From positions 1 to 8,597 of the forward strand of contig WQUS01000380.1 of assembly GCA_009781965.1 (NCBI GenBank): a DNA stretch of 8,597 bases. Reading direction: 5' to 3'. Of the stretch, positions 1-5,995 are shown piece after piece; the first letter of the stretch is position 1; each line of letters begins with the position of its first letter. Under the pieces are notes generated by a model, which was given only the letters and a program-made list of their open reading frames with translations, was not told the DNA's origin and did no database searches. The stretch comes from Bacillota bacterium (GTDB lineage: Bacteria > Bacillota > Desulfotomaculia > Desulfotomaculales > Desulfallaceae). A program made the translations under genes and the position numbers.

Positions 1-936
1 ATTGATGTTACACTCCAAGGAATTGTTAGCGATCCCGCAAAGCCGCTACAATTGTAAAATGCATTGTCGCCAATTGATATTACGCTGCTGGGAATCGTTA
101 ATAATCCAGTAAGCCCGCTACAATCGTAAAACGCACCATCACCAATTGATGTTATACTGTCCGGAATAGTCAATGAGGTAAAGCCACTACAAAAACCAAA
201 TACATCTTGACTAATTGAGGTTATACTGTCTGGAATAGTTAATGTTCCTGTAAAACCGCTGCAAACATAAAATGCACCAACACCAATTGACGTTACACTG
301 TTTGGAATTATCAATGGACCTGTAAAGCCAGTGCAAACATAAAATGCATCAGCACCAATTGATGTTACACTGTCCGGAATAGTCAATGAAGAAAATCCAC
401 TGCAATATGAAAATGCACCAATACCAATTGACGTTACACTGCTGGGAATCGTTAATGGACCTGAAAATCCAGTGCAACCCTCAAACACATCAGCGTTAAT
501 TGAAGTTATACTGCTGGGAATAGTTAGTGATCCTGTAAAACCACTACAGTTAATAAATGCACCATTATCAATTAATGTTACACTGTCTGGAATCGTTAAT
601 GTTCCTGTAAATCCTCTACAGTTACAAAACGCATCAATACCTATTGCTGTTACACCGCTGTGAATCGTTAATGAGGTAAAACCACTGCAGCCACTAAACA
701 CAAAATTGCTAATTGAAGTTACATTATTGGGGATCGTTAATGATCCAGTAAAACCACTGCAGTCAGTAAATGCAGCTTCACCAATTGATGTTACACTGTT
801 AGGAATTGTTAATAAGCCAGTAAGGCCGCCACACCCATCAAACGCATAAGCACCAATTGATGTTATACTGCTGGGAATCGTTAATGAACCTGTAAAGCCG
901 CTGCAGCCGTCGAAAGCGTTATTACCAATTGCTGTC
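1..936 (-). repeat. Tandem 72-bp coding repeats (LRR_5 units)
   Basis: Thirteen head-to-tail units, the last cut by the window edge, encode the leucine-rich repeats. The period is 72 bp; for example the conserved Cys codons sit at 903-905 and 831-833. Units 4, 8 and 11 are 69 bp because they lack one codon, reading GFTSLTIP or GFSSLTIP instead of GFTGSLTIP. Units are similar but not identical in DNA, so this is a diverged protein-repeat array and not a recent satellite expansion. Confidence 0.9.
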
Positions 937-1283
937 ACCGGTTTCCCGTTAATGATAGCCGGGATGTTTAAATCGCCGCTTTGCACTCCGCTATACCCTA
1001 TGATTGTAATACTTGTCCCATCGTCCGACCATTGGAAACCATCTGGAGTAGTCCCTGTTGTTATGCTTCTTGCCAGAGCTGGCACAGTCGGTGCAGGGGC
1101 AGAAGGCCCGTATACCGTCTGCGTAACGGAATCATCTGGCGCTTGTGCGGTTCCTGGTGCTACTCCTTGCAGATCTCCAGCCTCATTGGGCATTGCCGCA
1201 AAACTTGGCGTCATCATCGTCAAAAGAGCAATCACCAGCGCCAATCCAATGATCCTTATTGTTGCGCGATTTCCTTTTTTCAA
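1..1283 (-). CDS. Secreted BspA-like leucine-rich-repeat protein, N-terminal part (C-terminus off window)
   Basis: The minus strand is open from a TTG at 1281-1283 to the left edge: 427 complete codons with no stop, so the C-terminus is missing. The TTG is chosen because GGAGGTG (1293-1299) lies 9 nt upstream and the first in-frame ATGs fall inside the signal peptide. Residues 1-30 form a Sec signal (MKKGNRAT, then a hydrophobic core IIGLALVIALL) with likely cleavage after PSFA. A Pro/Ala/Thr-rich linker follows to about residue 70, then a capping segment (DGFQWSDDGTSITI), then 13 repeats of the type CSGFTGSLTIPSSVTSIGxxAF, the LRR_5 / BspA pattern. Each unit carries Cys at the same place (first C127). 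Such proteins are normally exported and displayed on the surface for adhesion or binding; the ligand cannot be told from sequence. Any anchor (LPXTG, SLH or cell-wall-binding) would lie beyond the window. The family call is secure; the role is inferred. Confidence 0.9.
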   Translation of the reverse strand, partial: MKKGNRATIRIIGLALVIALLTMMTPSFAAMPNEAGDLQGVAPGTAQAPDDSVTQTVYGPSAPAPTVPALARSITTGTTPDGFQWSDDGTSITIIGYSGVQSGDLNIPAIINGKPVTAIGNNAFDGCSGFTGSLTIPSSITSIGAYAFDGCGGLTGLLTIPNSVTSIGEAAFTDCSGFTGSLTIPNNVTSISNFVFSGCSGFTSLTIHSGVTAIGIDAFCNCRGFTGTLTIPDSVTLIDNGAFINCSGFTGSLTIPSSITSINADVFEGCTGFSGPLTIPSSVTSIGIGAFSYCSGFSSLTIPDSVTSIGADAFYVCTGFTGPLIIPNSVTSIGVGAFYVCSGFTGTLTIPDSITSISQDVFGFCSGFTSLTIPDSITSIGDGAFYDCSGLTGLLTIPSSVISIGDNAFYNCSGFAGSLTIPWSVTS

Positions 1284-1343
1284 AAAATAATACACCTCCA
1301 CATGTAAAGTTATTATTTAGCCAATTAACCAATATTTTTTAAA

Positions 1344-1372
1344 ATGTTAACATTATTCGACAAATGAGTCAA
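1344..1372 (-). promoter_or_regulatory. Candidate promoter of the LRR gene with an internal Spo0A box
   Basis: On the minus strand TTGACT (1367-1372) is followed after 17 nt by TAACAT (1344-1349), a good -35 with a weak -10, about 60 nt before the LRR start codon. The spacer contains TTTGTCGAA (1356-1364), a perfect match to the Spo0A box consensus TTTGTCRAA. A box between -35 and -10 would more easily repress than activate, but the -10 assignment is uncertain. Spo0A control is inferred from the motif alone. Confidence 0.45.
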
Positions 1373-1414
1373 CAACTTTAAGAGCTCCAAGGAATAAAAA
1401 CATTACGCACATTC

Positions 1415-1477
1415 ATACAAACAAAAAATCCCGCAAGCCCTCGCATTTAGAAGGCTTGCGGGATTTTTTGTTTGTAT
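1415..1477. terminator. Bidirectional Rho-independent terminator
   Basis: A 25-bp perfect inverted repeat (arms 1415-1439 and 1453-1477) encloses a 13-nt loop. Its GC-rich core GCCTTGCGGG-type stem (GGCTTGCGGGA) runs into TTTTTTGTTTGT on either strand, so it can terminate in both directions. On the minus strand it lies 75 nt after the stop of the acetoacetyl-CoA synthetase remnant and before the LRR promoter, insulating the two. Confidence 0.85.
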
Positions 1478-1502
1478 AAGTGTCAAAGACAAGATTTAGC
1501 CC

Positions 1503-1523
1503 TATTCTACAAATGAGTCAATA
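1503..1523 (-). repeat. Second copy of the LRR promoter-region sequence
   Basis: On the minus strand TTGACTCATTTGTAGAATA repeats the sequence at 1354-1374 with one change inside the shared 19 nt (the Spo0A-like TTTGTCGAA becomes TTTGTAGAA). Both copies are followed by GGCTAAAT, after about 32 nt in the LRR-proximal copy but almost at once here. The copies are direct repeats about 149 bp apart with the bidirectional terminator between them. Confidence 0.6.
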
Positions 1524-1551
1524 ATGTTTGATTCCTTTTGATAAACCCCAA

Positions 1552-2067
1552 TCAGCTTTGCAGCTCCGGCAAATCCTGATACAGTTCCAGGGCTGAGGGA
1601 TTGGCCAAAGCGTCCCGGTTATCCACCGGCTCTCGGTGGATGATATTGCGCACGGCCAATTCCACTTTTTTACCGCTGATGGTGTAGGGGATGTCCGCCA
1701 CGGGAATTACCTTGGCCGGCACATGCCGCGGGGTAGTGTTCACCCGGATAGCCGTCTTGATTTTCTTGACCAGCGCATCGGTATATTGCACCCCCGGGGC
1801 CAGTTTAACAAACAGGATAATCCGCACATCCCGCTCCCAGAGGTCTTCCCGGTTATCCAGCACCAGGTCGTAATGTTTTGCGGCCCGGACGCCGCAAAAA
1901 TCCCAGACAGCGGCCCAAAAGCCGGCGAGCTCGCTGACGGACTAGTCATATAGTTCGTGATACTCAGCGAAGCTGCAGCCGTACCGTTCGTTGATCAAGG
2001 CCATAAATTTAGTCATGTTGGCGTTTAACTTACGTTCAAGGGAAGGCTCCCACAGCGGTTTTTTCAT
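1552..2067 (-). pseudogene. Acetoacetyl-CoA synthetase remnant (internal deletion plus nonsense codon)
   Basis: The reading frame starts at tandem ATGs (2068-2070 and 2065-2067; the second is better spaced, 8 nt from AGGAG at 2076-2080). Its first part, MKKPLWEPSLERKLNANMTKF..., has the N-terminal pattern of acetoacetate-CoA ligase (ANL adenylating superfamily). About 70 codons later it passes directly into the family C-terminus (RIILFVKLAPGV, then NTTPRHVPAKVI and IPYTISGKKVELAVRN, which includes the C-terminal lysine region). The family is about 650 residues long, so roughly 480 residues, including the whole ATP/AMP-binding core, are gone while the frame is kept. A TAG at 1942-1944 stands where the family normally has Trp (LYD-stop-SVSELAGFW), consistent with TGG to TAG. 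The intact enzyme would activate acetoacetate with CoA and ATP; this remnant cannot adenylate. An alternative is that the C-terminal 103 codons are translated alone, but no good ribosome site supports that. Confidence 0.85.
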
Positions 2068-2173
2068 CATACCCGCTCCTTGTTTAAAATTTTTTTGGCT
2101 TACGGCATACATACGTAATTAAGATTATCAATAAGCAATAAAAAAGAAAAGCAATAAAAAAAGAAACAAAAAA

Positions 2174-2182
2174 TTCGACAAA
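2174..2182 (-). promoter_or_regulatory. Perfect Spo0A box (TTTGTCGAA)
   Basis: The minus strand reads TTTGTCGAA, matching the Spo0A box consensus TTTGTCRAA exactly. It lies about 107 nt upstream of the acetoacetyl-CoA synthetase start and about 340 nt upstream of agrB, inside an AT-rich region where chance matches are more likely. A related but imperfect TTTGTCGGT is on the plus strand at 2303-2311. Function is inferred from the motif only. Confidence 0.4.
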
Positions 2183-2474
2183 GAAAAAAGTCGCGATATC
2201 CCCGCCGGACCGGCCGGAATTATAGTATATTCAAGCCCTCTGCCATCTATCTGCTTAATGGCAGCTCAATCATCAGTCGAAATATTTACTGATTTTGTAT
2301 AATTTGTCGGTATTTTTTTGTACTAAAAAGAAGGAAATTTAATTTCCCTTGCCAATATTGACAATAAAAGATTATTAGTAAAACGTTATATTGCGATTTA
2401 TGGTGAAAAAAATTATTCACTAACATTAATGAACCGTTCCGCGCAAGCAAAGTGGTCGGAATTTACCCGGTTAA

Positions 2475-2498
2475 TTAAGAACACTGCTTAAGAACACT
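2475..2498 (+). promoter_or_regulatory. Tandem 11-bp direct repeat upstream of agrB
   Basis: TTAAGAACACT occurs at 2475-2485 and again at 2488-2498, a 13-bp period, ending 8 nt before the agrB ribosome site (AAGAAGGG, 2505-2512). The opposite strand reads AGTGTTCTTAA twice. LytTR-type regulators such as AgrA bind paired direct 9-mers with a GTT core, so a regulator site is possible, but the spacing and core are not a clear match and no LytTR gene is in the window. Confidence 0.35.
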
Positions 2499-2519
2499 TA
2501 ATGTAAGAAGGGATTATTT

Positions 2520-3140
2520 ATGCCGTCCGCCATAGAACGTTTTTCCCGCCGCCTGGCCGACGAAAAGCCTTACAGCGGCGACATCGCACAGGATGCCGAA
2601 GTGTTTGTTTACGCCATTAACTTACTCCTGCTTAACGCCGCCGCCCTGGCCACAATATTGTTGTTAGCCTGGCCATTGGGAACGGTAAAAAGCGTTTTAC
2701 TGGTTTGGGCGTCTTTTATGTCCCTGCGGATTTTTGCCGGCGGCCGTCACCAATCTGGTCCGCTAAAGTGTTGGCTTACCACCGTAGCGGTGATTACGCT
2801 GCTCGGCTACCTGGTTACCGCCGGCGCTCCGTTGATTAACGGCTACGCGCTGATTATAATCACCCTGGGATTAGTGTTTGCTTTGGCCGCGGTTATCTTT
2901 CACGCTCCCGTCACCATTCCCAGCAAGCAATTTGCTTTGGCCAAACAGAGAAAACTGAAAATAGCCGCGGCAACGGTAGTGGTTTTCTGGGCTGTCGCAG
3001 CCCTGGCGCTGTTCCATACGGTATTTATTCAACCGACTATGCCATTGGCCATCATTGCCGGATTGGTGGCCCAATCATTTTCGATCATTGATTTTTCCGG
3101 TGCGAACAACAAAGTTAAGGTTAACGCGGCAAAGTTGTGA
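2520..3140 (+). CDS. agrB: AgrB: membrane peptidase/exporter of the cyclic autoinducer peptide
   Basis: A 206-residue polytopic membrane protein of AgrB length and layout: a short cytoplasmic N-terminus (AIERFSRRLADE), hydrophobic segments near residues 30-52, 56-70, 85-105, 110-128, 148-167 and 173-190, and the family signature RIFAGGRHQSGPLKC. The catalytic pair is present as His77 and Cys84, the same positions as in Staphylococcus aureus AgrB. AgrB cleaves the C-terminal tail of AgrD and forms the thiolactone ring at the inner membrane. ATG at 2520 follows AAGAAGGG with 7 nt spacing. It is first in a plus-strand cluster and is followed after 80 nt by agrD, the usual agrBD order. Confidence 0.93.
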   Translation: MPSAIERFSRRLADEKPYSGDIAQDAEVFVYAINLLLLNAAALATILLLAWPLGTVKSVLLVWASFMSLRIFAGGRHQSGPLKCWLTTVAVITLLGYLVTAGAPLINGYALIIITLGLVFALAAVIFHAPVTIPSKQFALAKQRKLKIAAATVVVFWAVAALALFHTVFIQPTMPLAIIAGLVAQSFSIIDFSGANNKVKVNAAKL

Positions 3141-3220
3141 GCAGGCCGATTATTTGGCGGTTTTGACCAACTGGTTTGTCATGATGTTTCAAAAATATTT
3201 GGCAAAAGGAGGGGATAAAA

Positions 3221-3358
3221 ATGCAAAAAACGCTGTTTAATCTGGCGGCCTCTGCGTTGCTGCTGGTTGCCCAGGCTGGCGCTACCTCGGCTTGTGCATG
3301 GGGTTGGTATGAACCGGAGGTGCCGGCGGCATTAAAATGCAATAAAGTGGTGGAATAA
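3221..3358 (+). CDS. agrD: AgrD: precursor of a cyclic (thio)lactone autoinducer peptide
   Basis: A 45-codon ORF begins at ATG 3221 behind a very strong AAGGAGGGG (3206-3214) and fits an AgrD precursor in all three parts. Residues 1-20 (MQKTLFNLAASALLLVAQAG) form an amphipathic/hydrophobic leader. The core is SACAWGWY, with ring-forming Cys25. The tail starts EPEVPAALK, matching the acidic-Pro tail AgrB recognises (compare DEVEVPKEL in S. aureus AgrD). By analogy cleavage falls around Tyr30/Glu31, giving a Trp-rich ring of five or six residues starting at Cys25; the exact end is inferred. A second Cys (Cys40) lies in the discarded tail. It sits between agrB and a membrane-protein gene that starts 3 nt after its stop. 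Confidence 0.92.
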   Translation: MQKTLFNLAASALLLVAQAGATSACAWGWYEPEVPAALKCNKVVE

Positions 3359-3361
3359 TTA

Positions 3362-3850
3362 ATGTTTTCACTTTATTTCGAAGCAGCTAATTTCTTTTTG
3401 ATTGGTTTGCCCGAATGTATCATCCTCACAATCCTAACACTGATACTATTGAAACAAAATATAAAAAATAAAGCCATGCTAATCACTTTAATTGGTTTTA
3501 TTATGGCGCTTGTAGTTTTGATTTTTCGTTCCGCAAACCTTAATATTGGCTTGCATACAACTTTTGCCGTGTTAACCCTGGCTCTGTTGACTAGTCACTT
3601 CTTTAAAACATCTAAATTACAGAGCCTCGTTGCCAGCATTATCTGTATGATTAGTTTATTTTTGGCCGAATTTTTAATATTCGTGTTCTACAAATATCTC
3701 TTTGTGATTAACGTAAATAATCCTGTCAACATCAACTATAGTTGGGTTATATATAACTGGCTGCACATTATGCTCTTGGCTCTATTGGCATTATTGATTA
3801 AAAAGTCCAACTGGTATCAACAAAGCACTTTCTTTAGCACACAGGCATAA
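3362..3850 (+). CDS. Small five-pass membrane protein of the agr locus (unknown function)
   Basis: A 162-residue protein with about five hydrophobic segments (near residues 12-30, 36-54, 64-80, 86-116 and 130-147) separated by short basic stretches (KQNIKNK, FFKTSKLQ, IKKSNW) and no soluble domain. Short marks are a Pro-Glu in the first segment (GLPECIIL) and GLHTT before the third. It starts 3 nt after the agrD stop with only a weak ribosome site (GTGGTGGA inside agrD), suggesting translational coupling. The size and helices resemble the membrane sensor half of an AgrC-like kinase without the kinase, so a peptide-sensing or kinase-partner role is plausible but unproven. It is visibly more AT-rich than agrB and the kinase. 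I do not recognise a named family with certainty. Confidence 0.8.
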   Translation: MFSLYFEAANFFLIGLPECIILTILTLILLKQNIKNKAMLITLIGFIMALVVLIFRSANLNIGLHTTFAVLTLALLTSHFFKTSKLQSLVASIICMISLFLAEFLIFVFYKYLFVINVNNPVNINYSWVIYNWLHIMLLALLALLIKKSNWYQQSTFFSTQA

Positions 3851-3864
3851 AGAAATCTCATAAA

Positions 3865-3898
3865 AAATCTAGGTGCGTTATAATCCGCGCCTAGATTT
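3865..3898 (+). promoter_or_regulatory. Intercistronic hairpin before the kinase gene
   Basis: Arms AAATCTAGGTGCG (3865-3877) and CGCGCCTAGATTT (3886-3898) form a 13-bp stem with one G-U pair and an 8-nt loop, in the 73-nt gap between the small membrane protein and the kinase. It is not followed by a clear T-run, so it may be a weak terminator/attenuator or a processing or stability hairpin that lowers kinase expression relative to agrBD. Confidence 0.5.
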
Positions 3899-3923
3899 CA
3901 CTTTCACTGGGGGAAACATAATA

Positions 3924-5891
3924 ATGAGGCCGGACCAGGGATTTAACCGACTAAAAGATTCTTATTTGTTCGTCCACCTGACCTACTGCATTTTGACCGT
4001 TGCATGTTTAACCAGCTGGTTGAAAGAAGCTGATTTACGCTTTTTTTATAATTACAACTTCCTGTGGATTATCTGCATGGTCGCTATTCTGGCCCTGCTG
4101 CCGGCTCAGCATCGCATTTTGACCCAAACATTCATGCGGGATTACCGTTGTCTTCATTTATACAAAATCTTATATACCGCCGTCATCTGCCTTATTTACA
4201 TTCCCATCACCGCCAGTGTTTTCACCAGCGTCGGGCTTAGCATCTTAACCGGCGTGCCGGTTATTCTCGCCGCCATCGTCTGCGGCACAGTTTACGGCGG
4301 CGCCACAGCGCTGGTGATGTCGCTGACCATCAGTTATGCCCGTGCCGGCGCCGTTGGTTTCACCGCCACTTTTCTTACCGAACAAATCCTGCTGCTGGCC
4401 CTGCTGGTCACCACCGCCTGGTTCATCGGCCAGTCCTTTGCCTATCTGATCAATTTGTATCAGCAACTCCTGAGCAACGAGCGATACCTGAGAAAAATTC
4501 TGAACAGCCTGGGCATCGCCACCCTGCACGTCAACAGCGCCGGCGGCGTCACCCACGCCAACCGGTCTTTCCAAGCCCTGACCGGCCTGGAAATTGCTGC
4601 TGACGCAAATATTAAAGACCTTGCCCCCAAGTATTTGCCCTTTCTGAATCCCTTGCTCGGCAACCTAACCGGCGGCACAGTGGAAGCCCAGCCCATCTTC
4701 GGCCAGCTGACCAACAGCCTGGGGCAGCTTATCCCGGTGCAATGCATTATTTATCCGGTGCGCGGCGGGCTGGAAAAACGTCATGAGGCGGTTGTCTGCC
4801 TGCATGATATTTCCCTGTCCCAACGGTTGGAAAAGGAAAAGATCATCAGCAACTACTTTATTGATTTTCTCAACGCCGGGGTAATCGTCACCGACGCGGC
4901 GCAAAAAATTATTGAAATTAACCGCCAGACCGAACAACTGCTGGGAAAACCCAGAGCAGAAATTCTAAACCAAAACTTAACCGACTTATTAACCGCGTTG
5001 CACGAGATGCACGGCAGCCAGCCGCCGCAAGAGCTCCAGCCAAACTGTGAAATACAGCTGGGCGAATCCGTCCTGTTGTTTAATTACGCCGAGCTTTGCG
5101 ACACCAGAGATTGCAGTATCGGCGCCATCTGCATCATCAACGATATCACCGAACACAAAGAAACCGAGCGAAAAATGCGGCGTTCGGCCACTCTTTCGGC
5201 CATTGGCGAGCTGGCCGCCGGCACCGCCCACGAAATAAAAAATCCCCTGACTGCGCTCAAGGGTTTCCTGCAGTTAATCCAGGAAAAGAAAGACCGGCAG
5301 GTGGGCGAGATGGAAAGCTACTTTCAGGTTATGTTATCCGAAGTGGACCGCCTTAACGCCATTGTCCTGGAATTTCTCAAGCTGGCCCGGCCGGAAAAAA
5401 TGGAGACCCAGCCGGTGGATCTGAATAACATTCTCGATTCCATTTGGGACCTGCTGCATAACGAAGCACTGATGCGGGGCGTGGAATTGTCCAGATCCCT
5501 GGAGCCGGAGCTACCGCCCATCATGGGCAACATTGATCTGATTAAGCAGATCATCATCAACTTGGGCAATAACGCCATCCAGGCCGTCGGCCCCAAAGGC
5601 GCCGTGCAGCTGCACACCCTCCGTTACAAAGACAAGGTCCGGCTGTCGGTGCTGGACAACGGCCCCGGCATTGAAAAACACCTCCAGGAAAAGATATTCG
5701 ACCCCTATTTTACTACCAAGAGCGAAGGCACCGGGCTGGGCCTGGCCATCACCAGCAAAATAATCCACGACCATAACGGCGCCATTAATCTGCATAGCGC
5801 GCCGGGCCAAGGGGCCAAATTTGATGTGGACTTTCCTCTGGCCATGGAAACCCCCCTGCCTAATCAAATGGCAATGATTGACATTTGCTAA
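3924..5891 (+). CDS. Membrane-bound double-PAS sensor histidine kinase (sporulation-kinase-like)
   Basis: A 655-residue kinase. ATG 3924 is used; an upstream in-frame GTG at 3873 lies inside the intercistronic hairpin and would add a non-conserved tail. Order: about five or six membrane helices (residues 14-31, 45-61, 83-102, 108-134, 150-175), PAS 1 (about 185-300, ILNSLGIATLHVNSAGGVTH), PAS 2 (about 305-415, FIDFLNAGVIVTDAAQKII), HisKA with H-box AAGTAHEIKNPLTALKGF (phospho-acceptor His436), then HATPase with the N box (NLGNNAIQA, about 546), DNGPGI (578-583) and GTGLGLAI (602-609). The H-box is close to those of Bacillus KinA/KinB-type kinases that feed Spo0A. It is not AgrC-like (HPK10). 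No response regulator is adjacent, so it is an orphan kinase. Position suggests it reads the agr peptide, directly or through the preceding membrane protein; that is inference. Confidence 0.92.
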   Translation: MRPDQGFNRLKDSYLFVHLTYCILTVACLTSWLKEADLRFFYNYNFLWIICMVAILALLPAQHRILTQTFMRDYRCLHLYKILYTAVICLIYIPITASVFTSVGLSILTGVPVILAAIVCGTVYGGATALVMSLTISYARAGAVGFTATFLTEQILLLALLVTTAWFIGQSFAYLINLYQQLLSNERYLRKILNSLGIATLHVNSAGGVTHANRSFQALTGLEIAADANIKDLAPKYLPFLNPLLGNLTGGTVEAQPIFGQLTNSLGQLIPVQCIIYPVRGGLEKRHEAVVCLHDISLSQRLEKEKIISNYFIDFLNAGVIVTDAAQKIIEINRQTEQLLGKPRAEILNQNLTDLLTALHEMHGSQPPQELQPNCEIQLGESVLLFNYAELCDTRDCSIGAICIINDITEHKETERKMRRSATLSAIGELAAGTAHEIKNPLTALKGFLQLIQEKKDRQVGEMESYFQVMLSEVDRLNAIVLEFLKLARPEKMETQPVDLNNILDSIWDLLHNEALMRGVELSRSLEPELPPIMGNIDLIKQIIINLGNNAIQAVGPKGAVQLHTLRYKDKVRLSVLDNGPGIEKHLQEKIFDPYFTTKSEGTGLGLAITSKIIHDHNGAINLHSAPGQGAKFDVDFPLAMETPLPNQMAMIDIC

Positions 5892-5898
5892 TCCTCAA

Positions 5899-5979
5899 AG
5901 CCCCGGTACGCAAAACCGTTAACCGTAAGCGATTTCTCGGAGAGCATGAGCGCACGGTTAACGGTTTTGCATGCCGGCT
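5899..5979 (+). repeat. 81-bp structured repeat element, copy 1
   Basis: Layout: AGCC, a 2-nt bulge (CC), GG, a 12-nt variable arm (TACGCAAAACCG), TTAACCGT, a 27-nt conserved loop (5927-5953), ACGGTTAA, the complementary variable arm, CC, GGCT. The stem is complete but for one mismatch and one G-T pair. It fills most of the 104-nt gap between the convergent kinase and prmC genes, 7 nt from one stop and 16 nt from the other. No T-run follows, so it is not a classical intrinsic terminator. It shares ends and loop with 8512-8592. Confidence 0.85.
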
Positions 5980-5995
5980 CGCTGCTCAACAGCAA

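Larger units (their letters stand above)
2071..2519. other. AT-rich divergent control region between the pseudogene and agrB
   Basis: This 449-nt stretch separates a minus-strand start from a plus-strand start and holds no convincing gene. It contains purine-rich tracts with a repeated GCAATAAAAAA (2130-2165), a Spo0A box (2174-2182), a 7-bp inverted repeat CTGCCAT/ATGGCAG with an 11-nt loop (2240-2264), a perfect TATAAT (2298-2303) lacking a good -35, a perfect TTGACA (2358-2363) lacking a correctly spaced -10, and a tandem 11-mer just upstream of agrB. I cannot fix the agr promoter from these. Confidence 0.6.

Noticed and set aside
1..936. Regular 72-bp repeats resembling a CRISPR or satellite array
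   Set aside because: They are diverged coding repeats in one open frame with LRR_5 sequence, with no unique spacers.
952..1307. Plus-strand open frames opposite the LRR gene
   Set aside because: Antisense shadows of the signal peptide and linker of the minus-strand gene; no ribosome site or recognisable family.
2358..2391. TTGACA followed by TTATAT as the agrB promoter
   Set aside because: The spacing is 22 nt, too long for sigma-A; no better partner was found.
3873..3923. Upstream GTG extension of the histidine kinase
   Set aside because: The extension lies inside an intercistronic hairpin and lacks membrane or domain character; ATG 3924 directly precedes the natural N-terminus.
5919..5961. 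Resemblance of the element core to group II intron domain V or to an integron attC site
   Set aside because: It lacks the AGC triad and tetraloop layout of domain V and the RYYYAAC/GTTRRRY boxes in the right places; no intron or integrase gene is present.
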